From: UBA1161 sp049520395 | Lineage (GTDB): Bacteria > Planctomycetota > Phycisphaerae > Tepidisphaerales > Tepidisphaeraceae | Length of the DNA: 10,321 nt | Direction of reading: 5' to 3' | Assembly (NCBI GenBank): GCA_049520395.1 | Contig: JBEKPV010000207.1 | Span: forward strand, 1-10,321 | Part shown: positions 5,136 through 10,321 of the stretch, in pieces | How positions within the stretch are numbered: position 1 is the stretch's first letter | Layout of the letters: each line of letters begins with the position of its first letter | Notes under the pieces: generated by a model | Databases searched by the model: none | What the model saw: the letters and a program-made list of their open reading frames with translations, nothing else | Told to the model about the DNA's origin: nothing | Made by a program: the position numbers and the translations under genes

Positions 5136-6515
5136 ATGGCTCGGGTCATGCGGTCAATGATTGGTCTGGCGGGATTTTCTCTGGCCCTTCTAGTCTTCAT
5201 GGGACGATCACTGGCCGCGCCTCCGGCGACGGAGCCGTCGTCGGCAGCCACCCAACCGTCAAACGGCGCGGAGCTGTTTGGGTACAAGATCCAATACATG
5301 GGGTCGACGGCCAATACATTGTTCGCCCCCCGCACCGAAGAGGAATATTTTTCTCCGTTCGACATTATGAATCCGTCGCACATCCGGCCGGAGATGCCAT
5401 TGGAGATCGGACATTACGAGGACCTTTCGCTGGACATGTCGTTGCAGACGGTGGGTCGATTGCAGGCGATTACCCAGCACAGCGTGGTCTCAGGGGGAGT
5501 CAGCCAGGAGAATCTGAATCCCGGTTTTCAGGATCCGTTCGCCAACCTTTCGTTCCTGGCGACGGTCCCGGGCAAGATGGATGTCTATTTCGATCTGTAT
5601 GTCGCCAGCCGGCCTCACCCGAACACAATGTACGCGCACGAAGGGTATCTGCTGTTCCGGGATTTGCCGGAGCCGTTCGATACCGGGGTGTGGCACGACA
5701 CATTCCAATACATCAACCTGAAGGCCGGCGCCTTTGACATCGATTACGGGGACGGGAACTACACGAGGTCGAACAACGCCTTCGTGCAGCGTAACCCGTT
5801 GGTGGGCAATCCGCTGGTGGACCCCAACGTGGAGGAAATTGGCGCCGAAGTTTACAGCATCAAGGGCCCGGTCTACTGGCTGGCGGGAATGACCAACGGG
5901 ACAACCACGGAGCACTTCGATTACGATCCGCTTCCGGAATTGCGGACGAGCGTTTCGGCGTATCACGCGTATCTCGCGGGCTCGGGGGCAACTAATGAGA
6001 ATTCCGACTTGTATGCCGCGGGACGCAGCGGACAACCCTTTGCGGCGGTCTTCGGGGGCGGGGACGACCCCGGATCGATCCAGCCGCAAGCCGGGCAAGA
6101 TGTTACCGCCTTTCAGGGTGATGCAACTTGGCTCCATTGGCCGTTCGAGATCTATGGAAACGTGGGCTGGACGCAGGACACGAACATTAATGGCCCGACC
6201 CCGGGAGATCCGGCGGAACGTTGGTCGTATGGATGCATTCAGCCGGTGTATCACCTGACGCCTTCGCTCTACCTGGCGGCGCGGTACAGCATGGCGGTGG
6301 CGGAGTCGGTGGGCGGCGTGAAAACCAACGGGTGGGTTGATCGCGCCGAGGTGGGCGTCGGGTACTGGATGACCAACGACATCCTGCTCAAGCTCGAAGG
6401 CGTGTATGAGCAGTACAACAACTTCGGCGCAAACACCGGAACAGTGGACGGTGTGCTGGCCGGACGCGATCCTAATTTCGTTGGCGGGATCATGGAAATC
6501 TCCTGGTCACTGTAA
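5136..6515 (+). CDS. Putative outer-membrane beta-barrel (porin-like) protein
   Basis: A 459-residue exported protein. The signal peptide is clear: MARVMR, a hydrophobic core (MIGLAGFSLALLVFM), and likely cleavage after SLAA (residue 28). A Pro/Ser/Thr/Gln linker follows (PPATEPSSAATQPS). The rest alternates polar and hydrophobic residues, rich in Gly, Tyr, Trp, Asn and Asp, with strands such as MDVYFDLYVASR, FEIYGNVGWTQD, LYLAARYSMAVA and RAEVGVGYWMTNDILLKLEGVYEQYNN. It ends in GGIMEISWSL, like a closing barrel strand. No cysteine-rich or enzymatic motif was seen. I infer an outer-membrane channel or barrel; the cargo is unknown. The frame is open back to 4917, but AGGAG before 5136, the signal peptide and the terminator within the extension make 5136 the start. 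The next gene begins 13 nt after its stop, so the three island genes look like one operon. Confidence 0.7.
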   Translation: MARVMRSMIGLAGFSLALLVFMGRSLAAPPATEPSSAATQPSNGAELFGYKIQYMGSTANTLFAPRTEEEYFSPFDIMNPSHIRPEMPLEIGHYEDLSLDMSLQTVGRLQAITQHSVVSGGVSQENLNPGFQDPFANLSFLATVPGKMDVYFDLYVASRPHPNTMYAHEGYLLFRDLPEPFDTGVWHDTFQYINLKAGAFDIDYGDGNYTRSNNAFVQRNPLVGNPLVDPNVEEIGAEVYSIKGPVYWLAGMTNGTTTEHFDYDPLPELRTSVSAYHAYLAGSGATNENSDLYAAGRSGQPFAAVFGGGDDPGSIQPQAGQDVTAFQGDATWLHWPFEIYGNVGWTQDTNINGPTPGDPAERWSYGCIQPVYHLTPSLYLAARYSMAVAESVGGVKTNGWVDRAEVGVGYWMTNDILLKLEGVYEQYNNFGANTGTVDGVLAGRDPNFVGGIMEISWSL

Positions 6516-6528
6516 GGCCGGGTTTGTC

Positions 6529-7254
6529 ATGATGGATTCAGTGTCTCCGGTTCGGGCACGGATGGATCGTATGTGCGGAGGTTGCCGGACATTCGCGCGA
6601 TCGGCGTTAATGGCGCTGGGCGTGGGGGCGGTTGGCGCGGCCCTGGCGGTATTCCCGGCCGCGCCCGCGGTGGCAACCGAGGCTTCCAGCCCCGCCGCCA
6701 GCCAACCGACGTCCGGCCAATACGTCAGCGGCTCCGATTCCGGCGAGGCTACCGTCGCGGGAACCTCCAGCCTTCACGATTGGAGCGCGCAAAGCGCGAC
6801 AATTAATGGTACGGCGACATTCGCGGGCGACCTCGTCCCCGCCGCGCCGCCGGCTATTCAGTCGATCCAACTGGCGATCCCGGTTAATTCGCTGAAAAGC
6901 GGCGAGGGAAGCAGCATGGATGATAACATTTGCGATGCCTTGAAGATGAAGGACGACCCGCAGATTACCTTTACTCTGACCCACGCCGACTTGAAGTCGC
7001 CGCCGTCGGCGAGCGATCCAAAATTTCATTACGATGCGGTCGGACAACTCACGATTGCCGGGACCGCGCGTTCCGTGAATCTGGCGCTTGACGTGCAGCC
7101 CGGCGACGGGGGCACGCTCACGATCGCCGCGAAGACCCCGCTAAAAATGACGGACTTCGGCGTGAAGCCGCCAACGGCCATGCTGGGGATGATTAAATCC
7201 GGGGACGCAGTGACGGTTAACGTCACCTGGCAACTAGCAAAGAAGGCGCAGTAG
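6529..7254 (+). CDS. YceI-family periplasmic protein (first paralogue)
   Basis: YceI proteins are secreted lipocalin-like barrels that bind isoprenoid or polyprenyl lipids; many roles remain unproven. With the start at 6529 this is 241 residues: an Arg-containing n-region, hydrophobic core ALMALGVGAVGAALAVF, cleavage likely after APAVA (about residue 49), an SSPAASQPTSG linker, then the YceI domain to the end. Family features are SSLHDWSAQ near the domain start, the helix SSMDDNICDALKMKDDPQITFTL, GQLTIAGTARSVNLALDV, and the C-terminal MTDFGVKPPTAMLGMIKSGDAVTV. The frame is open upstream inside the porin gene. I chose ATG 6529 (13 nt after the porin stop); ATG 6532 or 6562 are also possible because no good ribosome binding site is seen, which suggests translational coupling. 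The next gene is a paralogue 11 nt downstream. Confidence 0.88.
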   Translation: MMDSVSPVRARMDRMCGGCRTFARSALMALGVGAVGAALAVFPAAPAVATEASSPAASQPTSGQYVSGSDSGEATVAGTSSLHDWSAQSATINGTATFAGDLVPAAPPAIQSIQLAIPVNSLKSGEGSSMDDNICDALKMKDDPQITFTLTHADLKSPPSASDPKFHYDAVGQLTIAGTARSVNLALDVQPGDGGTLTIAAKTPLKMTDFGVKPPTAMLGMIKSGDAVTVNVTWQLAKKAQ

Positions 7255-7265
7255 AGTGCCGGCCG

Positions 7266-8072
7266 ATGTTTCGCGGCGTACTCCAACAAGCAGGCGCTTG
7301 GGCACGATATCCATCGCGACGGATGATGACGGTGGCCGGCGTGATGGGGCTGGCGCTGCTGACCTATTGCGGGCTTCAGCAGGACGGGAACTTGGATGCC
7401 GTGCGGGAAACGCCCCCACCGGCGACGTTGCCATCCGTCGCCGTGACCGGACTGACGGCAAGCTATGATCTGGCCTCCGGCAGCCAGGTGCTCCTCCAAG
7501 GATCGACCAATATCAGCGCCTGGTCATGCTATAGTTCGCAAGCGCAGGCCCGAGTCATGCTCAGCGCGGATGACTCGGCCCTGCGGATATTGTTTGAGCA
7601 ACTCAAAATCGGGCAGATCTCGGCGTTCCGGTTGCAGTGCGCGTCTGTTTGCGGCGCAATTGCAAAACTATCGGTGCCCGTGGCGTCATTGCAGGGCGAC
7701 AGTGATGGGATGAATCGAGACATGCAAAGCGCGCTGAAAGCCGGGGAATGCCCGTTCATCCAGTACCGCCTGGAAAAAGTAGAAGACGCGCGGGCGGGGC
7801 AAGACCCGACGAACGGTAAGCCGGAGTTTCTATTGCGCGTGGCCGGCGACCTTACCGTCGCAGGGGTCGAACGAACGCTGACGACCGATCTGACTGTTCA
7901 GCAGGATGCGGCCAACCGTTATCATGTCCAAGCCAAAACCCCAATTCAGATGACCGATTTTGATGTGAAGCCTCCCACCGCTTTCTTGGGTCTCATCCGG
8001 GCGCGGGACCCTTTGTCCGTCATCTTCGATTTGTACTTCATTCCGGTTGATGCGCGGATCAAAAAGGAATGA
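7266..8072 (+). CDS. YceI-family protein (second paralogue, membrane-anchored)
   Basis: 268 residues. A basic n-region (WARYPSRR) is followed by a hydrophobic helix (TVAGVMGLALLTYC), then a Pro-rich linker and a YceI domain from about residue 60. Matches to the family and to its neighbour are STNISAWSC (equivalent to SSLHDW), MNRDMQSALKAGECPFIQYRL, AGDLTVAGVERTLTTDLTV, and QMTDFDVKPPTAFLGLIRARDPLSVIF. The LTYC sequence is not a canonical lipobox (Tyr at -1), so an uncleaved N-terminal anchor is likelier than a lipoprotein. Four extra cysteines (C100-C200 range, e.g. WSC, LQCASVC, GEC) set it apart from the first copy and may form disulphides. Start 7266 is the first ATG after the previous stop; 7323 is an alternative. 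Its stop codon lies inside the right flanking repeat. Confidence 0.87.
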   Translation: MFRGVLQQAGAWARYPSRRMMTVAGVMGLALLTYCGLQQDGNLDAVRETPPPATLPSVAVTGLTASYDLASGSQVLLQGSTNISAWSCYSSQAQARVMLSADDSALRILFEQLKIGQISAFRLQCASVCGAIAKLSVPVASLQGDSDGMNRDMQSALKAGECPFIQYRLEKVEDARAGQDPTNGKPEFLLRVAGDLTVAGVERTLTTDLTVQQDAANRYHVQAKTPIQMTDFDVKPPTAFLGLIRARDPLSVIFDLYFIPVDARIKKE

Positions 8073-8092
8073 TGATTGATGAATGCTGAATG
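8067..8092 (+). repeat. Island-flanking direct repeat, right copy
   Basis: Matches 4755-4780 at 25 of 26 positions. It begins inside the last codons of the second YceI gene and supplies its TGA stop (8070-8072). Confidence 0.85.
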
Positions 8093-8133
8093 ATGAATAG
8101 AAGAAATTCTCAAATCAGCGTTCAGCACTTCGT

Positions 8134-8146
8134 ATTCCGCATTCAT
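8134..8146 (-). repeat. Inverted partial repeat copy over the pyrH stop
   Basis: On the minus strand the 13 bases ATGAATGCGGAAT are identical to part of the left copy (4768-4780 region) and match 8079-8091 at 12 of 13. Together with the right copy they form an imperfect hairpin between the convergent YceI and pyrH genes. The pyrH TGA stop (8143-8145) lies within it. There is no T-run, so a terminator role is doubtful. Confidence 0.65.
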
Positions 8147-8901
8147 TTCGGCACGATTTTTGTTCCCACGTCTTCGCCGCGGACGACTCTGGCGATGTTG
8201 CCGGGGGTTTTTAGGTTGAAGACCACCAGGGGGATTTTGCGTTCCATGCAGAGAGTGATGGCGGTCAGGTCCATGACGCGGAGTTTGTCGGCCAGGACTT
8301 GTTCGTAGGTGAGGTTGTGGAGCATTTTGGCTTTGGGGTCTTTTTTGGGGTCGGCGGTGTAGATGCCGTCGACCTTGGTGGCCTTCATGAGGACATCGGC
8401 GCCGATTTCGGTGGCGCGGAGGGCGGCGCAGGTGTCGGTGGTGAAGAAGGGATTGCCGGTGCCCGCGGCCAGGATGAGGACGCGGCCTTTTTCGAGGTGT
8501 CGGACGGCGCGGCGGCGGATGAAAGGCTCGCAGACGCTGTAGACGCTAATGGCGGACTGAACGCGGGTGGGCTGGCCCATTTTTTCCATGGTTTCCTGCA
8601 AGGCGACGGCGTTGAGGACGGTGGCGAGCATTCCCATGTAGTCGGCGGTGGCGCGGGGGATGTTGCCGTCTTCGGCGAAGGTGGCGCCGCGGATGAAATT
8701 GCCGCCGCCGACGACGATGGCGAGTTGGACACCCATTTGGGCGACCTCGACGCATTGTCGGGCGATGTTTTCGAGTTCGGGGGCTTCGATGCCGAAGGAG
8801 CCTTCGTGGCAGAATCCTTCGCCACTGATTTTTAAGAGGACTCGGGAGTAAGCGGCGGTGTTTTTGGGGGCGGAGGACTTGCGAGGTTTGGTTTCGGGCA
8901 T
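8143..8901 (-). CDS. pyrH: UMP kinase (uridylate kinase)
   Basis: Phosphorylates UMP to UDP with ATP; a cytosolic, hexameric amino-acid-kinase-fold enzyme of pyrimidine synthesis. Visible motifs are VLLKISGEGF near the N-terminus (phosphate binding), VVGGGNFIRG, the TADYMGMLATVLNAVALQ helix, ILAAGTGNPFFTTDT, and KATKVDGIYTADPKKDP, then DLTAITLCMERKIPLVVFNL. With the ATG at 8901 it has 252 residues (241 in E. coli); the first 20 are a Lys/Pro/Ser-rich extension. The frame stays open upstream to 8946, but a perfect TATAAT at 8909-8914 lies 7 nt before the 8901 ATG, so the upstream extension would precede the transcription start. No Shine-Dalgarno is present. frr, its usual immediate partner, lies beyond the island, and tsf is not upstream: the next gene is a membrane protein. 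Confidence 0.96.
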   Translation of the reverse strand: MPETKPRKSSAPKNTAAYSRVLLKISGEGFCHEGSFGIEAPELENIARQCVEVAQMGVQLAIVVGGGNFIRGATFAEDGNIPRATADYMGMLATVLNAVALQETMEKMGQPTRVQSAISVYSVCEPFIRRRAVRHLEKGRVLILAAGTGNPFFTTDTCAALRATEIGADVLMKATKVDGIYTADPKKDPKAKMLHNLTYEQVLADKLRVMDLTAITLCMERKIPLVVFNLKTPGNIARVVRGEDVGTKIVPK

Positions 8902-8908
8902 GGGTGGG

Positions 8909-8916
8909 ATTATAGC
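8909..8916 (-). promoter_or_regulatory. TATAAT promoter of pyrH, predicted leaderless
   Basis: GCTATAAT on the minus strand with the -10 at 8914-8909, then CCCACCC and the ATG at 8901. Transcription would begin at or next to the ATG. No -35 resembling TTGACA lies 16-18 nt upstream. Confidence 0.5.
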
Positions 8917-8950
8917 GATCCGCGGAAATTTGGCGCGGGGGCGCAATGCC

Positions 8951-9007
8951 TCAACGGCGTTGGTTGCGGCGCTTAGTCTTGAATCCCAGAGTTTGGGGGC
9001 GGTGCAT
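8951..9007 (-). CDS. Possible 18-residue basic peptide
   Basis: A short frame in the 140-nt gap between the zinc-ribbon gene and pyrH codes MHRPQTLGFKTKRRNQRR, with eight Lys, Arg or His residues. A TAAAAT lies 11 nt before its ATG, but there is no Shine-Dalgarno. I list it because its charge is unusual; chance is the simpler explanation. Confidence 0.15.
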   Translation of the reverse strand: MHRPQTLGFKTKRRNQRR

Positions 9008-9041
9008 GGTTTACAAGTATTTTATCAGAAAGGTGTCGGGA

Positions 9042-9893
9042 TCACGATGATGGGACGGGTGGGTCGCCGGTTTCGATGGGCAAGGCCCAGAGCAAACTGA
9101 TCAGGAGGGCGGCAATCCAAAGATCAACGGCGGACTCGAAGGCGACGCGCGACGCGTACCAGTTTGCCCGGTGGAGGGGGTTTAACCAGAAAATGAGATA
9201 GTCTGTCACGATCATTAACAGACTGCCGGCGTACCAGGGGCGAATCCATTTCAAGATGGCGGCCTGCAGGGCGATGCCGGGTTGCGAGGTTCGGACGGCC
9301 AAGTCCTTTTGAATGTAGAGCATGAATAAAAACGCGAGGATTATCCAAACGCCTTGCTGGATGAGGCCGAACATTCCACCCATAAGGGTGCCGTCGCTGT
9401 GTCGGAGGGGCTGTACGATTTCAGTGATCGCGGAAAATGTTGTGAGAAAGCGGATCATTTGGCGTAGAGAGAGTTGGTTGGGCGCGGCTTCGGAATTGTG
9501 GATCTGACGCCCGTGCAAATCGCCGGAGGCGGTGGGTGTGGTGATTAGCCAGGTGCTGAGCCAACCTAAAATGATCGTCGCCCCCCAGAGCGTCCACCTC
9601 GGAGCTGATTGCGATAATGTCCAACTGACGTGTAGAAGCTCCGGAATTTTGAGGTAATACCCGATGCTCAGGATACGGCGAAAGATGACGTAGCACGTAA
9701 CGGCGATTCTTAGTTTTAACCCGAGTTGGAGGCGGGAGAGCCAGGTTTGGCCGCAGGCCTGGAGGTTGATGATTTCCACGGATTTGCGGATGGGTGCGCC
9801 GCATTCGGGACAGAGGGCGTCGGGGGAGAGGCCGCGCTGGTTGTAGCCGCAGGAAATGCAGGGGATGTCGGCGGTTATGACCCCTTCGGACAT
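9042..9893 (-). CDS. Zinc-ribbon multi-pass membrane protein, planctomycete type
   Basis: 283 residues. The N-terminus carries a zinc ribbon with C12, C15, C28 and C31 (CISCGYNQRGL...CPECGAP), a motif common in planctomycete membrane proteins. Five hydrophobic segments follow: about residues 62-85 (IAVTCYVIFRRILSIGYYL), 100-120 (LWGATIILGWLSTWLI), 177-200 (LIQQGVWIILAFLFMLYI), 220-240 (AGSLLMIVTDYLIFWL) and 255-277 (AVDLWIAALLISLLWAL). The zinc ribbon probably faces the cytoplasm. The function is unknown; no catalytic motif was found. The ATG at 9893 gives the ribbon at once and lies 6 nt after a TAAAAT -10 box with no Shine-Dalgarno, again suggesting a leaderless transcript. pyrH follows in the same direction after 140 nt but has its own promoter. 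Confidence 0.8.
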   Translation of the reverse strand: MSEGVITADIPCISCGYNQRGLSPDALCPECGAPIRKSVEIINLQACGQTWLSRLQLGLKLRIAVTCYVIFRRILSIGYYLKIPELLHVSWTLSQSAPRWTLWGATIILGWLSTWLITTPTASGDLHGRQIHNSEAAPNQLSLRQMIRFLTTFSAITEIVQPLRHSDGTLMGGMFGLIQQGVWIILAFLFMLYIQKDLAVRTSQPGIALQAAILKWIRPWYAGSLLMIVTDYLIFWLNPLHRANWYASRVAFESAVDLWIAALLISLLWALPIETGDPPVPSS

Positions 9894-9899
9894 GGGGAA

Positions 9900-9907
9900 A
9901 TTTTAGC
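9900..9907 (-). promoter_or_regulatory. GCTAAAAT promoter of the zinc-ribbon gene, predicted leaderless
   Basis: TAAAAT (9905-9900, 5/6 to TATAAT) preceded by GC as in pyrH, then TTCCCC and the ATG at 9893. An A-rich tract lies at the -35 position, but no TTGACA-like hexamer. Confidence 0.45.
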
Positions 9908-9979
9908 ACATGCGGGGTTGTAGTTTTTTTGTGATTGCGCGTGAACTCGCGACATTCGAGGGTCTGCCCCTCACCCTGG

Positions 9980-10008
9980 CCTTTTCCCCGGGGTACCGGT
10001 GGAAGGGG
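9980..10008. repeat. Palindromic intergenic hairpin, possible dispersed repeat
   Basis: CCTTTTCC (9980-9987) pairs with GGAAGGGG (10001-10008), two wobbles, then CCGG/CCGG (9988-9991 with 9996-9999), loop GGTA, one bulged T. There is no T-run. It stands between divergent genes and is preceded by CCCCTCACCCTGG, a type of sequence I associate with dispersed palindromes in planctomycete and other high-GC genomes. Copy number cannot be judged from one window. Confidence 0.45.
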
Positions 10009-10065
10009 ATATGCGGGTTGTGAGATTTGGTTGGTTTGAAAGGGGGGGCGTGGTAGCTTTTGGGG

Positions 10066-10321
10066 GTGTTTGCCCTTCCTCGGCGTGTCGAGATAGCGAC
10101 CTTGATCGTGCTGTTAGTGGCGGCGCTGGCGGTGCGCCTGGCTTGGGATTTGCGCGCGGGGAATGATTCGGGGAAGTTGCCGGATGAGCGGGAATATTTG
10201 GAACTGGGGAAAAATCTTCATGCGGGAGAGGGGCTTTGGTTTATTGATGTGCGGTTTCGGGGTCCGGTGTTTGCGTATCGGACGCCGGGGTATCCGTTTT
10301 TGATTTCGCTTTGCGCGGGGG
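10066..10321 (+). CDS. GT39/ArnT-like membrane glycosyltransferase, N-terminal part (runs off window)
   Basis: An open frame runs from a GTG at 10066 (or TTG at 10060) to the window edge, about 85 residues. The N-terminus is basic (PRR) and followed by a transmembrane helix, VEIATLIVLLVAALAVRLAW. Next comes LPDEREYLELGKNLHAGEGL, then YRTPGYPFLISL. That order (TM1, an acidic DE motif followed by a Tyr in the first outer loop, an AGEGL segment, then YRxPGYPxF entering TM2) is typical of GT-C fold transferases of the PMT/ArnT family, which move sugars from polyprenyl phosphate carriers onto lipids or proteins outside the membrane. The upstream stop is TAG at 10054. No ATG or clear Shine-Dalgarno is present. 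Confidence 0.75.
   Translation, partial: MFALPRRVEIATLIVLLVAALAVRLAWDLRAGNDSGKLPDEREYLELGKNLHAGEGLWFIDVRFRGPVFAYRTPGYPFLISLCAG

Larger units (their letters stand above)
4755..8146. other. Repeat-bounded gene island interrupting pyrH-frr
   Basis: Between the two leftward genes pyrH and frr lie three rightward genes and their leader, bounded by a 26-nt direct repeat (4755-4780 and 8067-8092) with an inverted partial copy at 8134-8146. Base composition changes inside. On the + strand, 60-nt blocks at 2641, 4501, 8401 and 9421 have 27 G/14 C, 25/10, 30/11 and 22/6, against 18/19, 18/28 and 21/20 at 5521, 6661 and 7381. No transposase or integrase is present, so the mechanism of insertion is unknown. 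Confidence 0.5.

Noticed and set aside
5490..6254. 254-aa minus-strand frame
   Set aside because: Antisense to the barrel gene, Arg/Val/Ile-rich, no recognisable domain or ribosome binding site.
8067..8146. CRISPR array from the GAATG-type repeats
   Set aside because: Only two direct copies, 3.3 kb apart, plus one partial inverted copy; no regular spacers and no cas genes.
8079..8146. Bidirectional terminator between the second YceI gene and pyrH
   Set aside because: The inverted repeat is imperfect with a long loop and has no T-run on either side.
8299..8835. 178-aa plus-strand frame, Gly/Ala/Asp/Val-rich
   Set aside because: Exactly antisense to pyrH; its composition is that of a shadow of GC-rich coding sequence.
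1..10321. tRNA, rRNA, or transposase genes
   Set aside because: No cloverleaf with a GGTTCGAATCC-type arm, no rRNA sequence and no transposase or integrase motif was seen by eye.

Overview
The window is about 10.3 kb of high-GC bacterial DNA. It most likely comes from a planctomycete of the Phycisphaerae type. The reasons are a zinc-ribbon membrane protein opening with a CxxCGYNxRGL...CPECG motif, exported proteins with a Ser/Ala/Thr/Gln-Pro linker right after the signal peptide, a bacterial deoxyhypusine-synthase-like enzyme, and mostly weak or absent Shine-Dalgarno sequences. The lineage is an inference; there is no rRNA or tRNA here to settle it.

Layout, left to right. (1) 1-632 (+): 3' part of a deoxyhypusine/homospermidine synthase family gene. 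(2) 786-1571 (+): class I SAM-dependent methyltransferase. (3) 1660-1995 (-): small unrecognised protein with a clear GGAG ribosome binding site. (4) 1996-2254: non-coding, with a nested hairpin that can fold in two exclusive ways. (5) 2255-3583 (+): RNase D with catalytic DEDDy and HRDC domains, then fmdB-type zinc ribbon gene 3614-3838 with its own TATAAT box. (6) 3839-4154: non-coding, holding two hairpins that each have a U-tract only in the minus direction and so end leftward transcription. (7) 4155-4715 (-): frr, ribosome recycling factor. (8) 4716-8142: an island of three rightward genes: a signal-peptide-bearing beta-barrel/porin-like protein and two tandem YceI-family proteins, preceded by a promoter and a very strong intrinsic terminator-like hairpin in the leader. 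(9) 8143-8901 (-): pyrH, UMP kinase. (10) 9042-9893 (-): zinc-ribbon, five-TM membrane protein. (11) 10066-end (+): start of a GT39/ArnT-like membrane glycosyltransferase.

The most notable point is that pyrH and frr, normally adjacent and co-transcribed, are separated by about 3.4 kb carrying the opposite-strand island. A 26-nt direct repeat (25/26 identical) flanks the island, and a 13-nt inverted copy lies over the pyrH stop codon. The island also breaks the strand composition: in the sampled 60-nt blocks the + strand is strongly G-rich outside it, whatever the gene direction, while inside it G and C are equal or C exceeds G. Together these suggest that the island was inserted into an ancestral pyrH-frr operon. 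frr now appears to have its own promoter (TTTTCA, 17 nt, TAACAT) directly beside the left repeat.

A second theme is gene starts without leaders. pyrH, the zinc-ribbon membrane gene and probably RNase D have a -10-like hexamer only 6-8 nt before the ATG and no Shine-Dalgarno, whereas fmdB, the porin and the 111-aa gene have good ones. The third is the island leader (about 4861-5016): a 20-bp hairpin plus nine T, 120 nt upstream of the porin start, which suggests an attenuator, an undescribed riboswitch or a free small RNA.
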